Of a stretch of DNA of 64,000 bases, positions 53,153-62,672 are shown piece by piece. Origin of the DNA: Gemmatimonadota bacterium (lineage in GTDB: Bacteria; Gemmatimonadota; Gemmatimonadetes; Longimicrobiales; Gaopeijiaceae); contig SKKH01000012.1 of NCBI GenBank assembly GCA_007121555.1, positions 30,793-94,792 on the forward strand, written 5' to 3'. The translations under genes were made by a program, and so were the position numbers. Numbering within the stretch: position 1 is the first letter of the stretch; each line of letters starts with the position of its first letter. The notes under the pieces were generated by a model that was not told the origin of the DNA, did not search any database, and saw only the letters and a list, made by a program, of their open reading frames with translations.

Positions 53153-54719
53153 AACCCAGGAGGGCGTTCACGCCCACCAGGATCCCTCCGATCGCGGCCC
53201 CCAGGACGTAACCGAGTCGCACGATGAGGCGAAGCTCCCGCTGGGTCACCCTTCGCACCAGCTCCTCCATCCGATCCACCGGGTAGCTGCGGACCTTCTC
53301 TTCGACCCTGCGCTCCACATCCAGTGTCCGCACCACCTCGGGCACCTGGGCCTGAAGCCAGTTCCACAGCGGATCCGCCACCGTTTCCTGCAGGCGCTCG
53401 CGGGCACCGCTCGGGAGCCAGTCTCCAGGTGTTCCCAGAGGTCGGTCCAGGAGGCTCCCGAGTCCCTCCCTCAGGGCATCGCGGTAGAGCTCCCGAGCCG
53501 CGTCGCTTCGAGCCACCGCCACGACGCCCCGCGCTACCCGATCGTCGGGAACCGACCGGAGGAGGTCCCCCCAGGTTCCCCGAGCCATCCGACCGATGCC
53601 CTGCTGGAGCTTTTCGGCCAGGTACCTTCTCGTGGCCTCGTCCCGGACCAGCCCCACGACCCAGTCCGCCACCACGCCCCGACCTCGAACGACTCCCGGG
53701 TCGTCAGCATGACCGACCACCTCGGTCACCGGCTTCCGCAGGAGCTCCAGCACTCCGTCGTTCACCCGGCGGGCGATGGCGTCCTGGACCGCTGGATCAC
53801 GAAGCATGAGTGAAAGCTGCTCCGCTCCATCCTCCTCGAGGGTCGTGAGGACCCGGTCCACCGTCTCGTCGGTGACCACCAGGCGGGCCACCAGTCGTTG
53901 ATGGAAGCGGAGGTCCCGCAGAAACCGTTGGAGGAGATCTCTGAGCGCCGTCTCGAGGCGCGCTCGGGCCTCGGGATCCTCGAGGATCCCTCCCAACTTC
54001 CGGGTCGCGACGGGAAGCGCACGGGAGAGCGCCCCTTCCAGGGCCTCGGAGAGCCCCCCGGGCAGGAGCTCCTCCAGGCTTCGATCTTCCTGCAGGACGG
54101 CCCCCAAGGCCCGCTCGAGGTAGTCGTCCACCACGTTCCGGAAGCTCTCCTTTTCGACCGCCTCGGCCATCCACTCCTCGGCGGCCCGGGTCAGACGAGC
54201 CTCCCGGTCGGGGGTCAGGAGCTCCGCCACCGGTCGGTCGCTCAGCCGAGCCACGATCTCGTCGGTCTTTCGGGCCACCGCTCTCTCGAAATCCGGGGAA
54301 TCCAGCCATAGATCCAGCCGCTGGAGAAGGTGGTCTGCGATTCCGTGGAGGAAGGTCTCCGTTTCTACCAGCGCCCCGGGGGGGAGCAACTCCCGGAGGG
54401 TGCCCCGCTCCCGTTCGAGGAGCGCCACCAGGAAGCCCCCTAGGCGAGACTCGAAGGCCTGCTTGAACTCCTGGTTCGAGAAGATCCGGGTCAGATCCTC
54501 CTCGGTGAGCAGCCGGGTCCCCACGGTGCGGCCCACGGCCGCCGCCAGCCTGTCCTGGTTCTTCGGGATCGCTCCGTGGAGGAAGGGAATCCGGAAGGGA
54601 CCGATTCGCACCGGCTTGTAGGGGTGGAAGAGCATCCAGACGGCGATGGTGTTCGTGAGCCCTCCCGCCAGGGAGCCGAAGACGATGGGAAGGAGGATGC
54701 GAAGAAGTTCAGGGCTCAT
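53151..54719 (-). CDS. DUF445 family membrane protein
   Basis: This 522-residue protein starts at ATG 54717-54719, overlapping the upstream lipoprotein stop as ATGA. It begins with a membrane helix MSPELLRILLPIVFGSLAGGLTNTIAVWMLFHP (by segments), including the N-A-V/I-A-V-W-M-L-F-x-P pattern that identifies DUF445/YheB-like proteins. A long, charged helical region follows, and a C-terminal helix (VRLGYVLGAAIGGILVGVNALL) ends it. A large loop between terminal helices is usual for the family. Function unknown. Confidence 0.82.
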   Translation of the reverse strand: MSPELLRILLPIVFGSLAGGLTNTIAVWMLFHPYKPVRIGPFRIPFLHGAIPKNQDRLAAAVGRTVGTRLLTEEDLTRIFSNQEFKQAFESRLGGFLVALLERERGTLRELLPPGALVETETFLHGIADHLLQRLDLWLDSPDFERAVARKTDEIVARLSDRPVAELLTPDREARLTRAAEEWMAEAVEKESFRNVVDDYLERALGAVLQEDRSLEELLPGGLSEALEGALSRALPVATRKLGGILEDPEARARLETALRDLLQRFLRDLRFHQRLVARLVVTDETVDRVLTTLEEDGAEQLSLMLRDPAVQDAIARRVNDGVLELLRKPVTEVVGHADDPGVVRGRGVVADWVVGLVRDEATRRYLAEKLQQGIGRMARGTWGDLLRSVPDDRVARGVVAVARSDAARELYRDALREGLGSLLDRPLGTPGDWLPSGARERLQETVADPLWNWLQAQVPEVVRTLDVERRVEEKVRSYPVDRMEELVRRVTQRELRLIVRLGYVLGAAIGGILVGVNALLG

Positions 54720-55747
54720 GGCTGCCGGTGTCGAAGAATGCCCACGACCCCCACCGTGTCGCCAAGGTGCCGGATCTCCCCTTCGATCTGGAAGAGCGCG
54801 TTCACCGGGAGGAGGGGGCCCTCTCCCTCGCCGGTCGAGAGATGCTGTCCCACCGAGTGGAGGTCCCCGGTGAGCTCTCCGTCCTGGCTTCTCAGGGCCC
54901 AGCGCACGGGGATGTCCCGACGGGCCTGCTCGAAGCTCCGGACCTCGGCCCACTCCAGCTCGACCCCGGGCCACTGGCGGTTCCGGACCGCGATCCGGGT
55001 CCAGCCCTGGTAGGGTCGAGGCCCGGAGTCGGCCGCGGGAGTGCGGGGCAGCTCCCGGAACGCGGCCTGGAGAAAGTCTCCACCGTGGACGAAGAGCCAG
55101 TCCCCGGTCCAGTCGTCTCCGGGCTCTCCCCGCACGGAGAGGTCCATGAGGAATCCCTCCAGTTCGTTCGAACCCAGACCGATGCGGGACCGGTGGAATC
55201 GGACGACTTCTCGGGGCGAGCCGGTCCATTCGGCCAGGAGGAGACCAGGAAGGGCCTCGATCTCCTCTTCGCCGGTCCGGAAGGTCAGGGCCGCCACGGC
55301 GTCACCGGCGCCCACCCGGATGCGGAGGGACCGACCGGGGAGGATCCTCGCGGCATCGTCCCTGACCCGGCCGGTGTCCGGCTCCGAGGCCAACAGGCCC
55401 CAGGCCCCGTCGACGCCCAGCCATGCGTCCCGTTGTCGCACCTCCCGCTCTCCGATCTGCCGGGTGTGGAAGCTCCATGGGAGTGCTACCACCGAGTCGG
55501 GATCGGCAGAGATGAACACGAAGGAGCGCTCGTGCCATGACCCGGGCTCGAGGTCCGCGTCCGAGACCGCTTCGACCAGGGTATCGGCGGTGGTTCCCAC
55601 AGGGCGTTCGCCCTGGGACTCGACCTCGCCGCACCCTGCCGACAGAAGCGCGATCAGGAGGAGACCGGCGCATTCGGGACGGAGAAGCCGAACGAGGGGG
55701 CGGCCTCGGGGGCCGGTATACGAGTGGAGGTGAAAAGCGACGCGCAT
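54716..55747 (-). CDS. Lipoprotein, lipocalin-like/CrtC-like C-terminal half (uncertain)
   Basis: The ATG at 55745-55747 gives a 343-residue product with a signal sequence and lipobox LSAGC (Cys34). The upstream in-frame codons lack signal character. It is beta-rich: WLGVDGAWGLLASEPDTG, then WLFVHGGDFLQAAFRELP and TRIAVRNRQWPGVELEWAE, followed by GELTGDLHSVG near the end. This vaguely resembles the carotenoid hydratase/lipocalin-like fold. I do not assign an activity. It is coupled to the DUF445 gene. Confidence 0.65.
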   Translation of the reverse strand: MRVAFHLHSYTGPRGRPLVRLLRPECAGLLLIALLSAGCGEVESQGERPVGTTADTLVEAVSDADLEPGSWHERSFVFISADPDSVVALPWSFHTRQIGEREVRQRDAWLGVDGAWGLLASEPDTGRVRDDAARILPGRSLRIRVGAGDAVAALTFRTGEEEIEALPGLLLAEWTGSPREVVRFHRSRIGLGSNELEGFLMDLSVRGEPGDDWTGDWLFVHGGDFLQAAFRELPRTPAADSGPRPYQGWTRIAVRNRQWPGVELEWAEVRSFEQARRDIPVRWALRSQDGELTGDLHSVGQHLSTGEGEGPLLPVNALFQIEGEIRHLGDTVGVVGILRHRQP

Positions 55748-55911
55748 CGAGTGTGGGCTCGGGGGCGCGGGGATCCGGTGATGGCCCCGGTTCCCGCAGG
55801 TTCGGGTTCGCCGCAAGGTAGCGGACGACTTGCCGCTGTGGGAGGCCAGCCCTAACTTCCCGGCGCTTTTCCCCAAGATTCCCAGGGTACTCGAGGGTTC
55901 CGAAGAGGCCT

Positions 55912-57246
55912 ATGCAGCTCTATACGAAAATCCTTCTAGGACTCATCCTCGGCGCGGTCGTTGGTTTCTTCGCGAACGTGGCCGGTGTGACCTGGCTCCA
56001 GAGCTTCCTCATCGCCCTGGAGCCCTTGGGCGACGCCTTCATTCGGGCCATCACCATGATCGTGGTGCCCCTGGTCGTGGCCTCGCTCATGGTGGGGACG
56101 GCGTCGCTGGGGGACCTGGCCAAGCTGGGGCGGATCGGCGGAAAGACCATCGCCTTCTACATGTGCACCACGGCGGTGGCGGTCACCATCGGTCTCATCG
56201 TCTCCAACGTGGTTCGTCCGGGGTCGGGCATCGACGACTCGACCCGGGACGCCCTGGCCGCGCAGTTCGAGGGAGAGGCGGCCGGGGCCATGACCCTGGC
56301 CGAGGAGGCCCCGTCGGTCATCGACACCCTCCTCTCCATCATCCCCAGGAACCCGGTTCAGGCAGCGGCGGACCTGGAGCTCCTGCCCCTCATCTTCTTC
56401 ACCATCGTCTTCGCGGCGGCGGTGAGTGTGATCGCACCCAAGCGGCGGGACGCGGTCATCACCTTCTTCGAGGGGGTGAACGACGCCAGCATGGTGGTGA
56501 TCGACTGGATCATGAAGACGGCCCCCTACGCCGTCTTCGCCCTCATCGCCGCGGTGGTGTCCAGATTCGGGCTGGACCTGCTCCAGAGCCTTCTGGTCTA
56601 TTCCGGCGTCGTGGTGGCCGGTCTCCTGCTCCATCTGACCATCACCTACGGGCTGGCGGTCCGGTTCCTGGCCAAGTTGAACTTCTTCACCTTCCTGAAG
56701 GAGATCTCCAACGCTCCCCTGGTGGCCTTCTCGACCTCCTCGTCCAACGCCACCCTCCCGGTGACCATGGAGACCGCAGAGGAGAAGCTGGGGATCTCCA
56801 AGCCCGTCTCGTCCTTCGTCCTGCCCCTGGGTGCCACCATCAACATGGACGGTACGGCACTGTATCAGGCCGTGGCCGTGATGTTCATCGCCCAGATCTA
56901 TGGGATCGACATCGGCATCACGGAGCAGTTGATCGTAGTGCTCACCGCGACCCTGGCCTCCATCGGAGCGGCGGGGGTGCCCAGCGCCGGGATCATCACC
57001 CTGATCATCGTGCTGAACGCCGTGGGTCTGGGGGCTCAGGTTCAGGCCGGGATCGCGCTGATCCTGGGGGTGGACCGGATCCTCGACATGATCCGCACCT
57101 CGGTAAACGTGACCGGCGACCTGACCGCGGCCTCGGTCATCGCCCGCAGCGAGGGCGAAGACCTCTCCTTCCAGTCCCGCATGAGGGAGGAGGACCTGGA
57201 CTTTTCGGAGCCGGTGCCGGAGCCGAAGGTAGGGGCGCCCAGTTGA
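55912..57246 (+). CDS. Dicarboxylate/amino acid:cation symporter (DAACS family)
   Basis: This 444-residue transporter of the glutamate/aspartate/C4-dicarboxylate type has eight helices plus hairpins. Family blocks: FSTSSSNATLPVTMETAEE (the serine-rich HP1 loop), LPLGATINMDGTALYQ (NMDGT cation site), IGAAGVPSAGIITLIIVLNA (HP2) and the substrate-site helix VDRILDMIRTSVNVTGDLTAA. All ligand-binding regions are intact. The Arg in the last block favours glutamate/aspartate or dicarboxylate over neutral amino acids. Cytoplasmic tail short. Confidence 0.93.
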   Translation: MQLYTKILLGLILGAVVGFFANVAGVTWLQSFLIALEPLGDAFIRAITMIVVPLVVASLMVGTASLGDLAKLGRIGGKTIAFYMCTTAVAVTIGLIVSNVVRPGSGIDDSTRDALAAQFEGEAAGAMTLAEEAPSVIDTLLSIIPRNPVQAAADLELLPLIFFTIVFAAAVSVIAPKRRDAVITFFEGVNDASMVVIDWIMKTAPYAVFALIAAVVSRFGLDLLQSLLVYSGVVVAGLLLHLTITYGLAVRFLAKLNFFTFLKEISNAPLVAFSTSSSNATLPVTMETAEEKLGISKPVSSFVLPLGATINMDGTALYQAVAVMFIAQIYGIDIGITEQLIVVLTATLASIGAAGVPSAGIITLIIVLNAVGLGAQVQAGIALILGVDRILDMIRTSVNVTGDLTAASVIARSEGEDLSFQSRMREEDLDFSEPVPEPKVGAPS

Positions 57247-57249
57247 TCT

Positions 57250-57690
57250 CTAAACGTTTGCGGCAGGGGCGTCCGGAGGCGGACTGATGTCCCAACCTGC
57301 GGTCTCGAGCCAGCGGTCCAGGCGTCTCAGGTAGCGGTGGATCCGGCGAGGATTCGCTCCCAGGTCGGACCTTCCGACGCGGGAGGCGGAGGTGAGGTCC
57401 ACTCGGGTCCGTCGGGAGTCCTCCCGGCTCACCCGGACCTCCACATCGTCGACGAAGCGGAAGATACGGGTCGTGGCTTCCGCGGTGAGCCTGCCGTCAT
57501 CAGCGTTCGACGCCGTCACCGCCCATCCCTCCATGCCACCTTCGGCCACCGCCACCGCCCCCGTCCAGACCTCGGTTGGGGGGATCGCGTAACGCCGACC
57601 TCTCAGGCGGGGGTCGGGATGGTCGGGTCTGGTGGCGGCACGATTGAGAGCGCCGGCGCGAGCGAACCAGGGCCAGGTCACGGGGACCAC
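57250..57690 (-). CDS. DUF1499 protein
   Basis: This 146-residue protein has a GTG start two bases after the SIMPL stop. The pattern WTVTAS..., TTRIFRFVDDVEVRVSRED and RTRVDLTSASRVGRSDLGANPRRIHRYLRRL (read in segments) is the DUF1499 hallmark. The family's function is unknown. It converges on the symporter gene with three bases between stops. Confidence 0.85.
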   Translation of the reverse strand: MVPVTWPWFARAGALNRAATRPDHPDPRLRGRRYAIPPTEVWTGAVAVAEGGMEGWAVTASNADDGRLTAEATTRIFRFVDDVEVRVSREDSRRTRVDLTSASRVGRSDLGANPRRIHRYLRRLDRWLETAGWDISPPPDAPAANV

Positions 57691-57692
57691 CC

Positions 57693-58463
57693 CTACCGTT
57701 CGGGGTGGAGTCGGTAGGTGATGGAGACCGAGGCCGAGACCGTCTGGAGCCCGGCCTCCACCGGGGTGGGCGCTGAAGCCATTTCGGCAGTCTCCATTCG
57801 AAGCATGTCCATCATGGCCCTGGGTTGAGGTCGTTCCGCGCCGCCGTGCACCGCACTGGGCTGACCCAGGCGCATCCCCAGCGCTCCGGATATCGCCTCG
57901 GCCTCGGCCCGGGCCTGGTCCACCGCCAGGCGGAGCGCCTCCAGCCGGTACGGCTCCGGATCCCGGATCTCGAACTGCAGCCCGGCGACCCGGTTCGCCC
58001 CTGCATCCAGGGCCCGGTCCACGAGACCTCCCACCGCATCCACATCGTCGAGGATGACCTGGAGGGTGTTCCGGGCCGTGTACCCGTAGATCTCCTGCTG
58101 TCGATCGTCACCCACCCGACGATACCGGGGCTGAAGCTGATAGCCTGAGGTCTCGATCCGGAGGCCGTCGACGCCCGAGTCCCGAAGGGCGTTGGCGACT
58201 CGATCCATGAGTTCGGCGTTCTCCCGGCCCGCTTCTCCGGCGGTCTCGGCCTCGGTCTCCACGGCGAAGGAGATGCGGGCCCGGTCCGGCGACGCCTCGA
58301 CCTGGGCCGAGCCGCTGACCTGAAGAGAGGTCTCCTGGGCTTCCACCGGGGGGGGCATGACGACCCCGAAAAAGGTCACGAGGGTCAGCAGCCCCCAGGC
58401 TCCAGGCCCTGGGTGACGGGGGGGGGCCCGAAACGGGAAGGGACGGTTCGAGGCGTTGCGCAT
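57693..58463 (-). CDS. SIMPL (DUF541) domain exported protein
   Basis: The ATG at 58461-58463, after GGGAG, gives 256 residues with an N-terminal hydrophobic export signal (LLTLVTFFGVVMPPPVEAQE). Mature hallmarks are ETSLQVSGSAQVEASPDRARISFAVETEAE, GLRIETSGYQLQPRY and IYGYTARNTLQVILDDVD (read in segments). SIMPL proteins form ring-shaped oligomers in the periplasm in some bacteria and are of uncertain role. It is cotranscribed with DUF1499. Confidence 0.85.
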   Translation of the reverse strand: MRNASNRPFPFRAPPRHPGPGAWGLLTLVTFFGVVMPPPVEAQETSLQVSGSAQVEASPDRARISFAVETEAETAGEAGRENAELMDRVANALRDSGVDGLRIETSGYQLQPRYRRVGDDRQQEIYGYTARNTLQVILDDVDAVGGLVDRALDAGANRVAGLQFEIRDPEPYRLEALRLAVDQARAEAEAISGALGMRLGQPSAVHGGAERPQPRAMMDMLRMETAEMASAPTPVEAGLQTVSASVSITYRLHPER

Positions 58464-58805
58464 GAGGGGACTCCCAGGGGAAGGGGAAGGCTGGAGGTCG
58501 AGGCTCTCCAGGGGCCGGAGTTCCACCCGGTCTCGAACGGACTTCACCTACCGTCGGGTCCGAATCGAACGTTACCTCGTATAGCGGGCGCCGGGCGAGA
58601 GGGTTCCCCGTTCTCCGCTGGGTTGCTTCGCCGATGCTACCGCATCGCGTTCAGCGAACCCCCTCGACCAGGACCGCCAGCCCCCTTTCCGGCATCCCCT
58701 CTCCCTCTTCCGCAGCCTTCTGAGGCTGTACCTGGAATGGGGGGTAGGGTATGTTCCCCATACTTTCCACCGTTCAAAGTCCTCTCCCATTTCCATGGAG
58801 CCTAA
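58464..58805. promoter_or_regulatory. Divergent intergenic region of 342 bases
   Basis: It separates the SIMPL gene and the nucleotidyltransferase gene and should hold both promoters. A small inverted repeat GTATG/CATAC (58749-58753 and 58759-58763) sits about 45 bases before the nucleotidyltransferase ATG and could be an operator. A TGTACC/TATGTT pair with 17-base spacing overlaps it but matches consensus poorly. No gene is supported. Confidence 0.35.
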
Positions 58806-59807
58806 ATGAAAGCAGTCATTCCCCTCGCCGGACGAGGAACCCGCCTCCGACCCCACACGCTCACGACACCGAAGCCCCTGGTCCGGGTAGCGGGAAAACC
58901 CGTCATGAGCTATATCCTCGATGAGTTTCCCGCCCTGGGAATCGACGAGGTCGTCTTCATCGTGGGGTACCTCCGGGACGAAGTGAAACGCTTCATCTCC
59001 GAGGAATATCCGGATCTCAAGGCGCACTTCGTGGTCCAGGAGGTGCAGGACGGGACGGCCGGTGCCATCAAGCTGGCCGAGCCCTTCGCCGACGAAGATC
59101 TCCTGATCGTGTTCGTCGACACCCTCTTCGATGCCGACCTGACGCTTCCGTCCAAGCTGGGGCGGGAATGGGGCGGGGTGATCTGGGCGAAGGAGGTGGA
59201 GGACTATCAGCGCTTCGGAGTCATCGTCACCGACGACGAAGGGGGAATGACCCGGATCATCGAGAAGCCCGATGAGCCCATCTCCCGACTGGCCAACATC
59301 GGGCTCTACTACATTCGGGACTCGGCGCTTCTCTTCGAAGGAATCAACCACGTCCTCGGGAGCGAGCCCGGTCCGTCGGGAGAGTTCTATCTCACCGATG
59401 CCTTCCAGTACATGGTGGATCATGGGTCCCGCATCCGAACGGCTCCGGTGGGGGGATGGTACGACTGCGGGAAGGTGGAGACCCTTCTCGAGACCAACGC
59501 CCACCTGCTCGAGACCTCCCGCGGCTTCCAGTCACCCAGCGCCAGGGTGGATGGGGACTCCGAGCTTCACGACGCGGTCCGCATCGAGGACGACGTGACG
59601 ATCGAGGGCAGCCACATCGGTGCCCATGTGACGCTGGAAAGGGGAGCCCGGGTCGTGAACTCGACCCTGTCGAACTGCATCGTGGGAAGGGAGGCAGAGA
59701 TCCGGGATTCCACCCTGCGAGATTCCATCGTGGGGGGTCAGTCCCGGATCGCCGGCATTCGCGGAGAGGTGAATGCCGGGGAATTTTCGGAGCTCAAGGG
59801 CGACTGA
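58806..59807 (+). CDS. Sugar-1-phosphate nucleotidyltransferase with left-handed beta-helix tail
   Basis: This 333-residue enzyme begins MKAVIPLAGRGTRLRPHTLT, the GxGxRLxP nucleotide motif. KPLVRVAGKPVMSYILDE follows, then FVDTLFDAD, GVIVTDDEG and EFYLTDAFQYMVDHG. The C-terminal ~90 residues form hexapeptide-like repeats (IEGSHIGAHVTLERGARVVN). It resembles long RmlA-type dTDP-glucose or UDP-sugar pyrophosphorylases. Sugar and nucleotide cannot be fixed. No other surface-sugar gene lies beside it. Confidence 0.85.
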   Translation: MKAVIPLAGRGTRLRPHTLTTPKPLVRVAGKPVMSYILDEFPALGIDEVVFIVGYLRDEVKRFISEEYPDLKAHFVVQEVQDGTAGAIKLAEPFADEDLLIVFVDTLFDADLTLPSKLGREWGGVIWAKEVEDYQRFGVIVTDDEGGMTRIIEKPDEPISRLANIGLYYIRDSALLFEGINHVLGSEPGPSGEFYLTDAFQYMVDHGSRIRTAPVGGWYDCGKVETLLETNAHLLETSRGFQSPSARVDGDSELHDAVRIEDDVTIEGSHIGAHVTLERGARVVNSTLSNCIVGREAEIRDSTLRDSIVGGQSRIAGIRGEVNAGEFSELKGD

Positions 59808-59851
59808 AGCGTCAGGGCTCGCTATCGTTGCCCCCATCCGGGAACGAGCGC

Positions 59852-61087
59852 ATGGACGAAACGTCATTGGTCTACGACTGGAACCGGACCGCGGGAACGG
59901 GTCCGGAACTTCCCTCCGTGGAGTTCGACGACGAGACGCTGCGGGACGGTCTCCAGAGCCCTTCGGTGGTCGATCCCCCCATTGAGGACAAGCTGAGGAT
60001 TCTCCACCTCATGGACCAACTGGGGATCCACTCGGCTGATATCGGACTTCCCGGGGCCGGCCCCCGGGCCGTGGCGGATGTCCGGGCGCTGGCGAAGGAG
60101 ATCCGGGACGCCGGTCTGTCCATCCGTCCCAATTGCGCCGCTCGGACCATGGTCCGGGATGTGGAGCCCATCGCCCGAATCTCCCAGGAGATCGGGATCC
60201 CCATCGAGGCGTGCACCTTCATCGGGAGCTCGCCCATTCGTCAGTACGCGGAGGACTGGACCCTGGACCGGATGCTCCAGACCTCCGAGGCGGCGGTGAC
60301 CTTCGCGGTGTCCGAAGGGCTCCCGGTGATGTTCGTCACCGAGGACACCACCCGAGCCCGTCCGGAGACCTTGAAGTCCCTCTATGGCCGGGCCATCGAA
60401 TGGGGGGCGCGCCGGCTGTGCCTGGCCGACACGGTGGGACATGCCACCCCGGCCGGGGTCCGGGCCCTGGTCCGCTTCGTTCTGGACGAGATCGTGGAGC
60501 CGTCGGGAGAAGCGGTCAAGGTGGACTGGCATGGCCACAGGGATCGGGGGCTGGGGCTCGCCAACGCCCTGGCCGCCATCGAGGCCGGAGCCCACCGCAT
60601 CCACGGTACAGCGTTGGGCATCGGGGAGCGGGTGGGGAACGTCGAGATGGACCTTCTTCTGGTGAACCTGAGTCTGATGGGTGTCCATGAGGCGGACCTG
60701 GCGCCCCTGGGGGAGTACTGCCGGCTCGTGTCCGAGGCCACCGGGGTGGAGATCCCTCCCGGGTATCCCGTCATGGGCCGCGACGCCTTCCGGACCGGTA
60801 CCGGAGTCCACGCCGCGGCCATCATCAAGGCCGAGGGCAAGGGAGATGCCTGGCTGGCGGATCGGATCTATTCCGGTGTCCCGGCAGGGGCCGTGGGTCG
60901 AAGCCAGGAGATCGAGATCGGGCCCATGTCCGGTCTGTCCAACGTCCGCTACTGGCTCAGGGTCCGGGGGTACGACGATTCGGACGAAGAGCTCTGTCGG
61001 AAGATCTTCGAGTTCTGCAAGACCCAGGACCACACCCTCACCGAGGCCGAGATCGAAGCCCTCATCCCCGACGGATCGCGGGCTTGA
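59852..61087 (+). CDS. LeuA/HMGL-family acyl-transferase (2-isopropylmalate or homocitrate synthase-like)
   Basis: This 411-residue protein has only the catalytic TIM barrel and short linker, without the C-terminal regulatory domain of LeuA. The active site DETLRDGLQSP holds metal Asp32, and the barrel metal His pair is in DWHGHRDRG (His227, His229). The family normally reads HxHND here; Arg230 takes the Asn position. GTALGIGERVGN is the usual late block. It condenses acetyl-CoA with a 2-oxo acid. Which acid is used is not clear, and no leuB/C/D is nearby. Confidence 0.75.
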   Translation: MDETSLVYDWNRTAGTGPELPSVEFDDETLRDGLQSPSVVDPPIEDKLRILHLMDQLGIHSADIGLPGAGPRAVADVRALAKEIRDAGLSIRPNCAARTMVRDVEPIARISQEIGIPIEACTFIGSSPIRQYAEDWTLDRMLQTSEAAVTFAVSEGLPVMFVTEDTTRARPETLKSLYGRAIEWGARRLCLADTVGHATPAGVRALVRFVLDEIVEPSGEAVKVDWHGHRDRGLGLANALAAIEAGAHRIHGTALGIGERVGNVEMDLLLVNLSLMGVHEADLAPLGEYCRLVSEATGVEIPPGYPVMGRDAFRTGTGVHAAAIIKAEGKGDAWLADRIYSGVPAGAVGRSQEIEIGPMSGLSNVRYWLRVRGYDDSDEELCRKIFEFCKTQDHTLTEAEIEALIPDGSRA

Positions 61088-61156
61088 AATCGACCCCGGG
61101 TCCTGCCCTGAGGGGCGGGCCCTGATCCTTCCCAACCCACACCTCGACGAGAATCC

Positions 61157-62083
61157 ATGGCCGTGAGCAAAGGCAGCCCCACCTCCGGGGGATGGCAGGA
61201 GGAAGAGGGGTACCCCGAGGGCGACGCGCCCACGGTGCCCAGCGCCCGAAACGCCGGCGCCGCGGTGGAGGAACTCCTGGACGAGGTCGAGGCGAACCCC
61301 GAACCCCGGCCCCGGGTCTCGGTGGAAGGACTCGACGGCCGAGCGGCCCTGGTCACCGGAGCCTCCTCGGGCATCGGCCGGGCGGTAGCCATCGCCCTGG
61401 CCCGCTCGGGGGTGGATATCGCCTTCAACTACCTGGACGAGGGCGAAGAGTCCCGCCGAGAGGCGGATCTCACCGAGCGGAAGCTCTCCAACTACGACGT
61501 CCGGGTGGTTCGAGGCGCGGTGGACTGTCGGGACCCCGATGCGGTGAGTGAGTTCGTGAACCGGGCGACCGGCGAGCTGGATGGCCTCCACATCCTGGTC
61601 AACAACGCGGGGATCGGCCGAGATCGGGCGCTCTGGCGCATGTCCGACGAGGAATGGCAGGACGTCCTCCAGACGAATCTGAGCGGGGCGTTCTACTTTC
61701 TCAGGGCGGTGGCGCCTGGCTTTCGCGCCCAGGAATACGGCAAGATCGTGAACATCTCGTCGGTGCACGCCCTCCGAAGCGAGTTCGGCCTGGCCAACTA
61801 CGCTGCGTCGAAGGGTGGCCTGCTGGCCCTGACTCGGAGCGCCGCCCTGGAGCTCGGTCCCTCAAACGTGAATGTGAACGCGGTGGCCCCCGGATACATC
61901 CGGACCACTCGCCTCACCGAGCGCGTGCCTTCGGAGATCCTGGACCGGACCCGGGAGCGGAGCGCCCTGGGTCGGCTCGGTGATCCCCAGGACGTGGCCG
62001 GAGTCGTGCTGTTCCTCTGCTCCGAGGCTGCACGGCACATTACCGGGGCGGTGCTCCCAGTGGATGGTGGGCACCTTCTGTAG
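61157..62083 (+). CDS. FabG-like 3-oxoacyl-ACP reductase
   Basis: This 308-residue SDR has a ~58-residue acidic, Pro-rich N-terminal extension. It has GASSGIGRAVAIALARSG, NNAGIGRD, ISSVHA and YAASKGG (YxxxK intact), then RLGDPQDVAGVVLFLCSEAA and the end GAVLPVDGGHLL. The core matches FabG and related NADPH reductases; the extension is unusual. Its end overlaps the next gene's chosen start by 20 bases. Confidence 0.8.
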   Translation: MAVSKGSPTSGGWQEEEGYPEGDAPTVPSARNAGAAVEELLDEVEANPEPRPRVSVEGLDGRAALVTGASSGIGRAVAIALARSGVDIAFNYLDEGEESRREADLTERKLSNYDVRVVRGAVDCRDPDAVSEFVNRATGELDGLHILVNNAGIGRDRALWRMSDEEWQDVLQTNLSGAFYFLRAVAPGFRAQEYGKIVNISSVHALRSEFGLANYAASKGGLLALTRSAALELGPSNVNVNAVAPGYIRTTRLTERVPSEILDRTRERSALGRLGDPQDVAGVVLFLCSEAARHITGAVLPVDGGHLL

Positions 62084-62672
62084 GGGGGCGGTGCTGTCGA
62101 TTCTCCTCCTGTTCGGATGCGGTGACCCCCCCGAGGTCCCGGGAGTGGAGGAGGGACCTCCGGACGCAGTCCCGGGATCCGGCGAACGTGGCCCGGTGGG
62201 TGACCAGATGATCCGGGTCGAACTCGTCTTCCACAGGGGCGAGGAGCCCGAGGCGGTGGAGAGGACGGTACGGCCGCCTCCGGAGGCGGAGGGGTTCGCA
62301 CCGGACGTCCCCCTCCGACTGCGAGCGGCGCTCCATCTTCTGACCCGGGGTCCCTCCCCCGAGGAGGAGACCCGGGGGCTCTCCTCATTCTTCTCGCCTG
62401 ACTCGAGTGGGCTGATCCAGTCGGCGAGGCTCGAAGGACGGCGGGTCGTGCTCGACTTCCGTGACTTCCGCTCCCTCATCCCCAACGCATCGTCCTCCGC
62501 CGGAAGCCGAGCCTTTCTGGATGAACTGAACGGAACCGTCTTCGCCAATTCGGACGCCGCCGAGGTCCAGGAGGTGGAGTACCGGCTCGACGGGAGCTGC
62601 GAGGCCTTCTGGGCCTTCCTGCAGAGAAGCTGCACCATCGTGGAACGGCCGCCTACCGGATCATCTCGGTAG
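62064..62672 (+). CDS. GerMN-domain lipoprotein
   Basis: I chose ATG 62064, which gives a signal MVGTFCRGAVLSILLLFGC with a lipobox-like FGC. A GTG at 62091 is possible but lacks a positive n-region. The 202-residue product follows the GerMN pattern: VELVFHRGEEPEAVERTVRP, then LRAALHLLTRGPSPEEETRG, then FFSPDSSGLIQSARLEGRR and VVLDFRDFRSLIPNASSS, with LNGTVFANSDAAEVQEVEYR near the end. GerMN proteins are named from spore germination, but the domain is widespread in cell-envelope lipoproteins. Confidence 0.75.
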   Translation: MVGTFCRGAVLSILLLFGCGDPPEVPGVEEGPPDAVPGSGERGPVGDQMIRVELVFHRGEEPEAVERTVRPPPEAEGFAPDVPLRLRAALHLLTRGPSPEEETRGLSSFFSPDSSGLIQSARLEGRRVVLDFRDFRSLIPNASSSAGSRAFLDELNGTVFANSDAAEVQEVEYRLDGSCEAFWAFLQRSCTIVERPPTGSSR

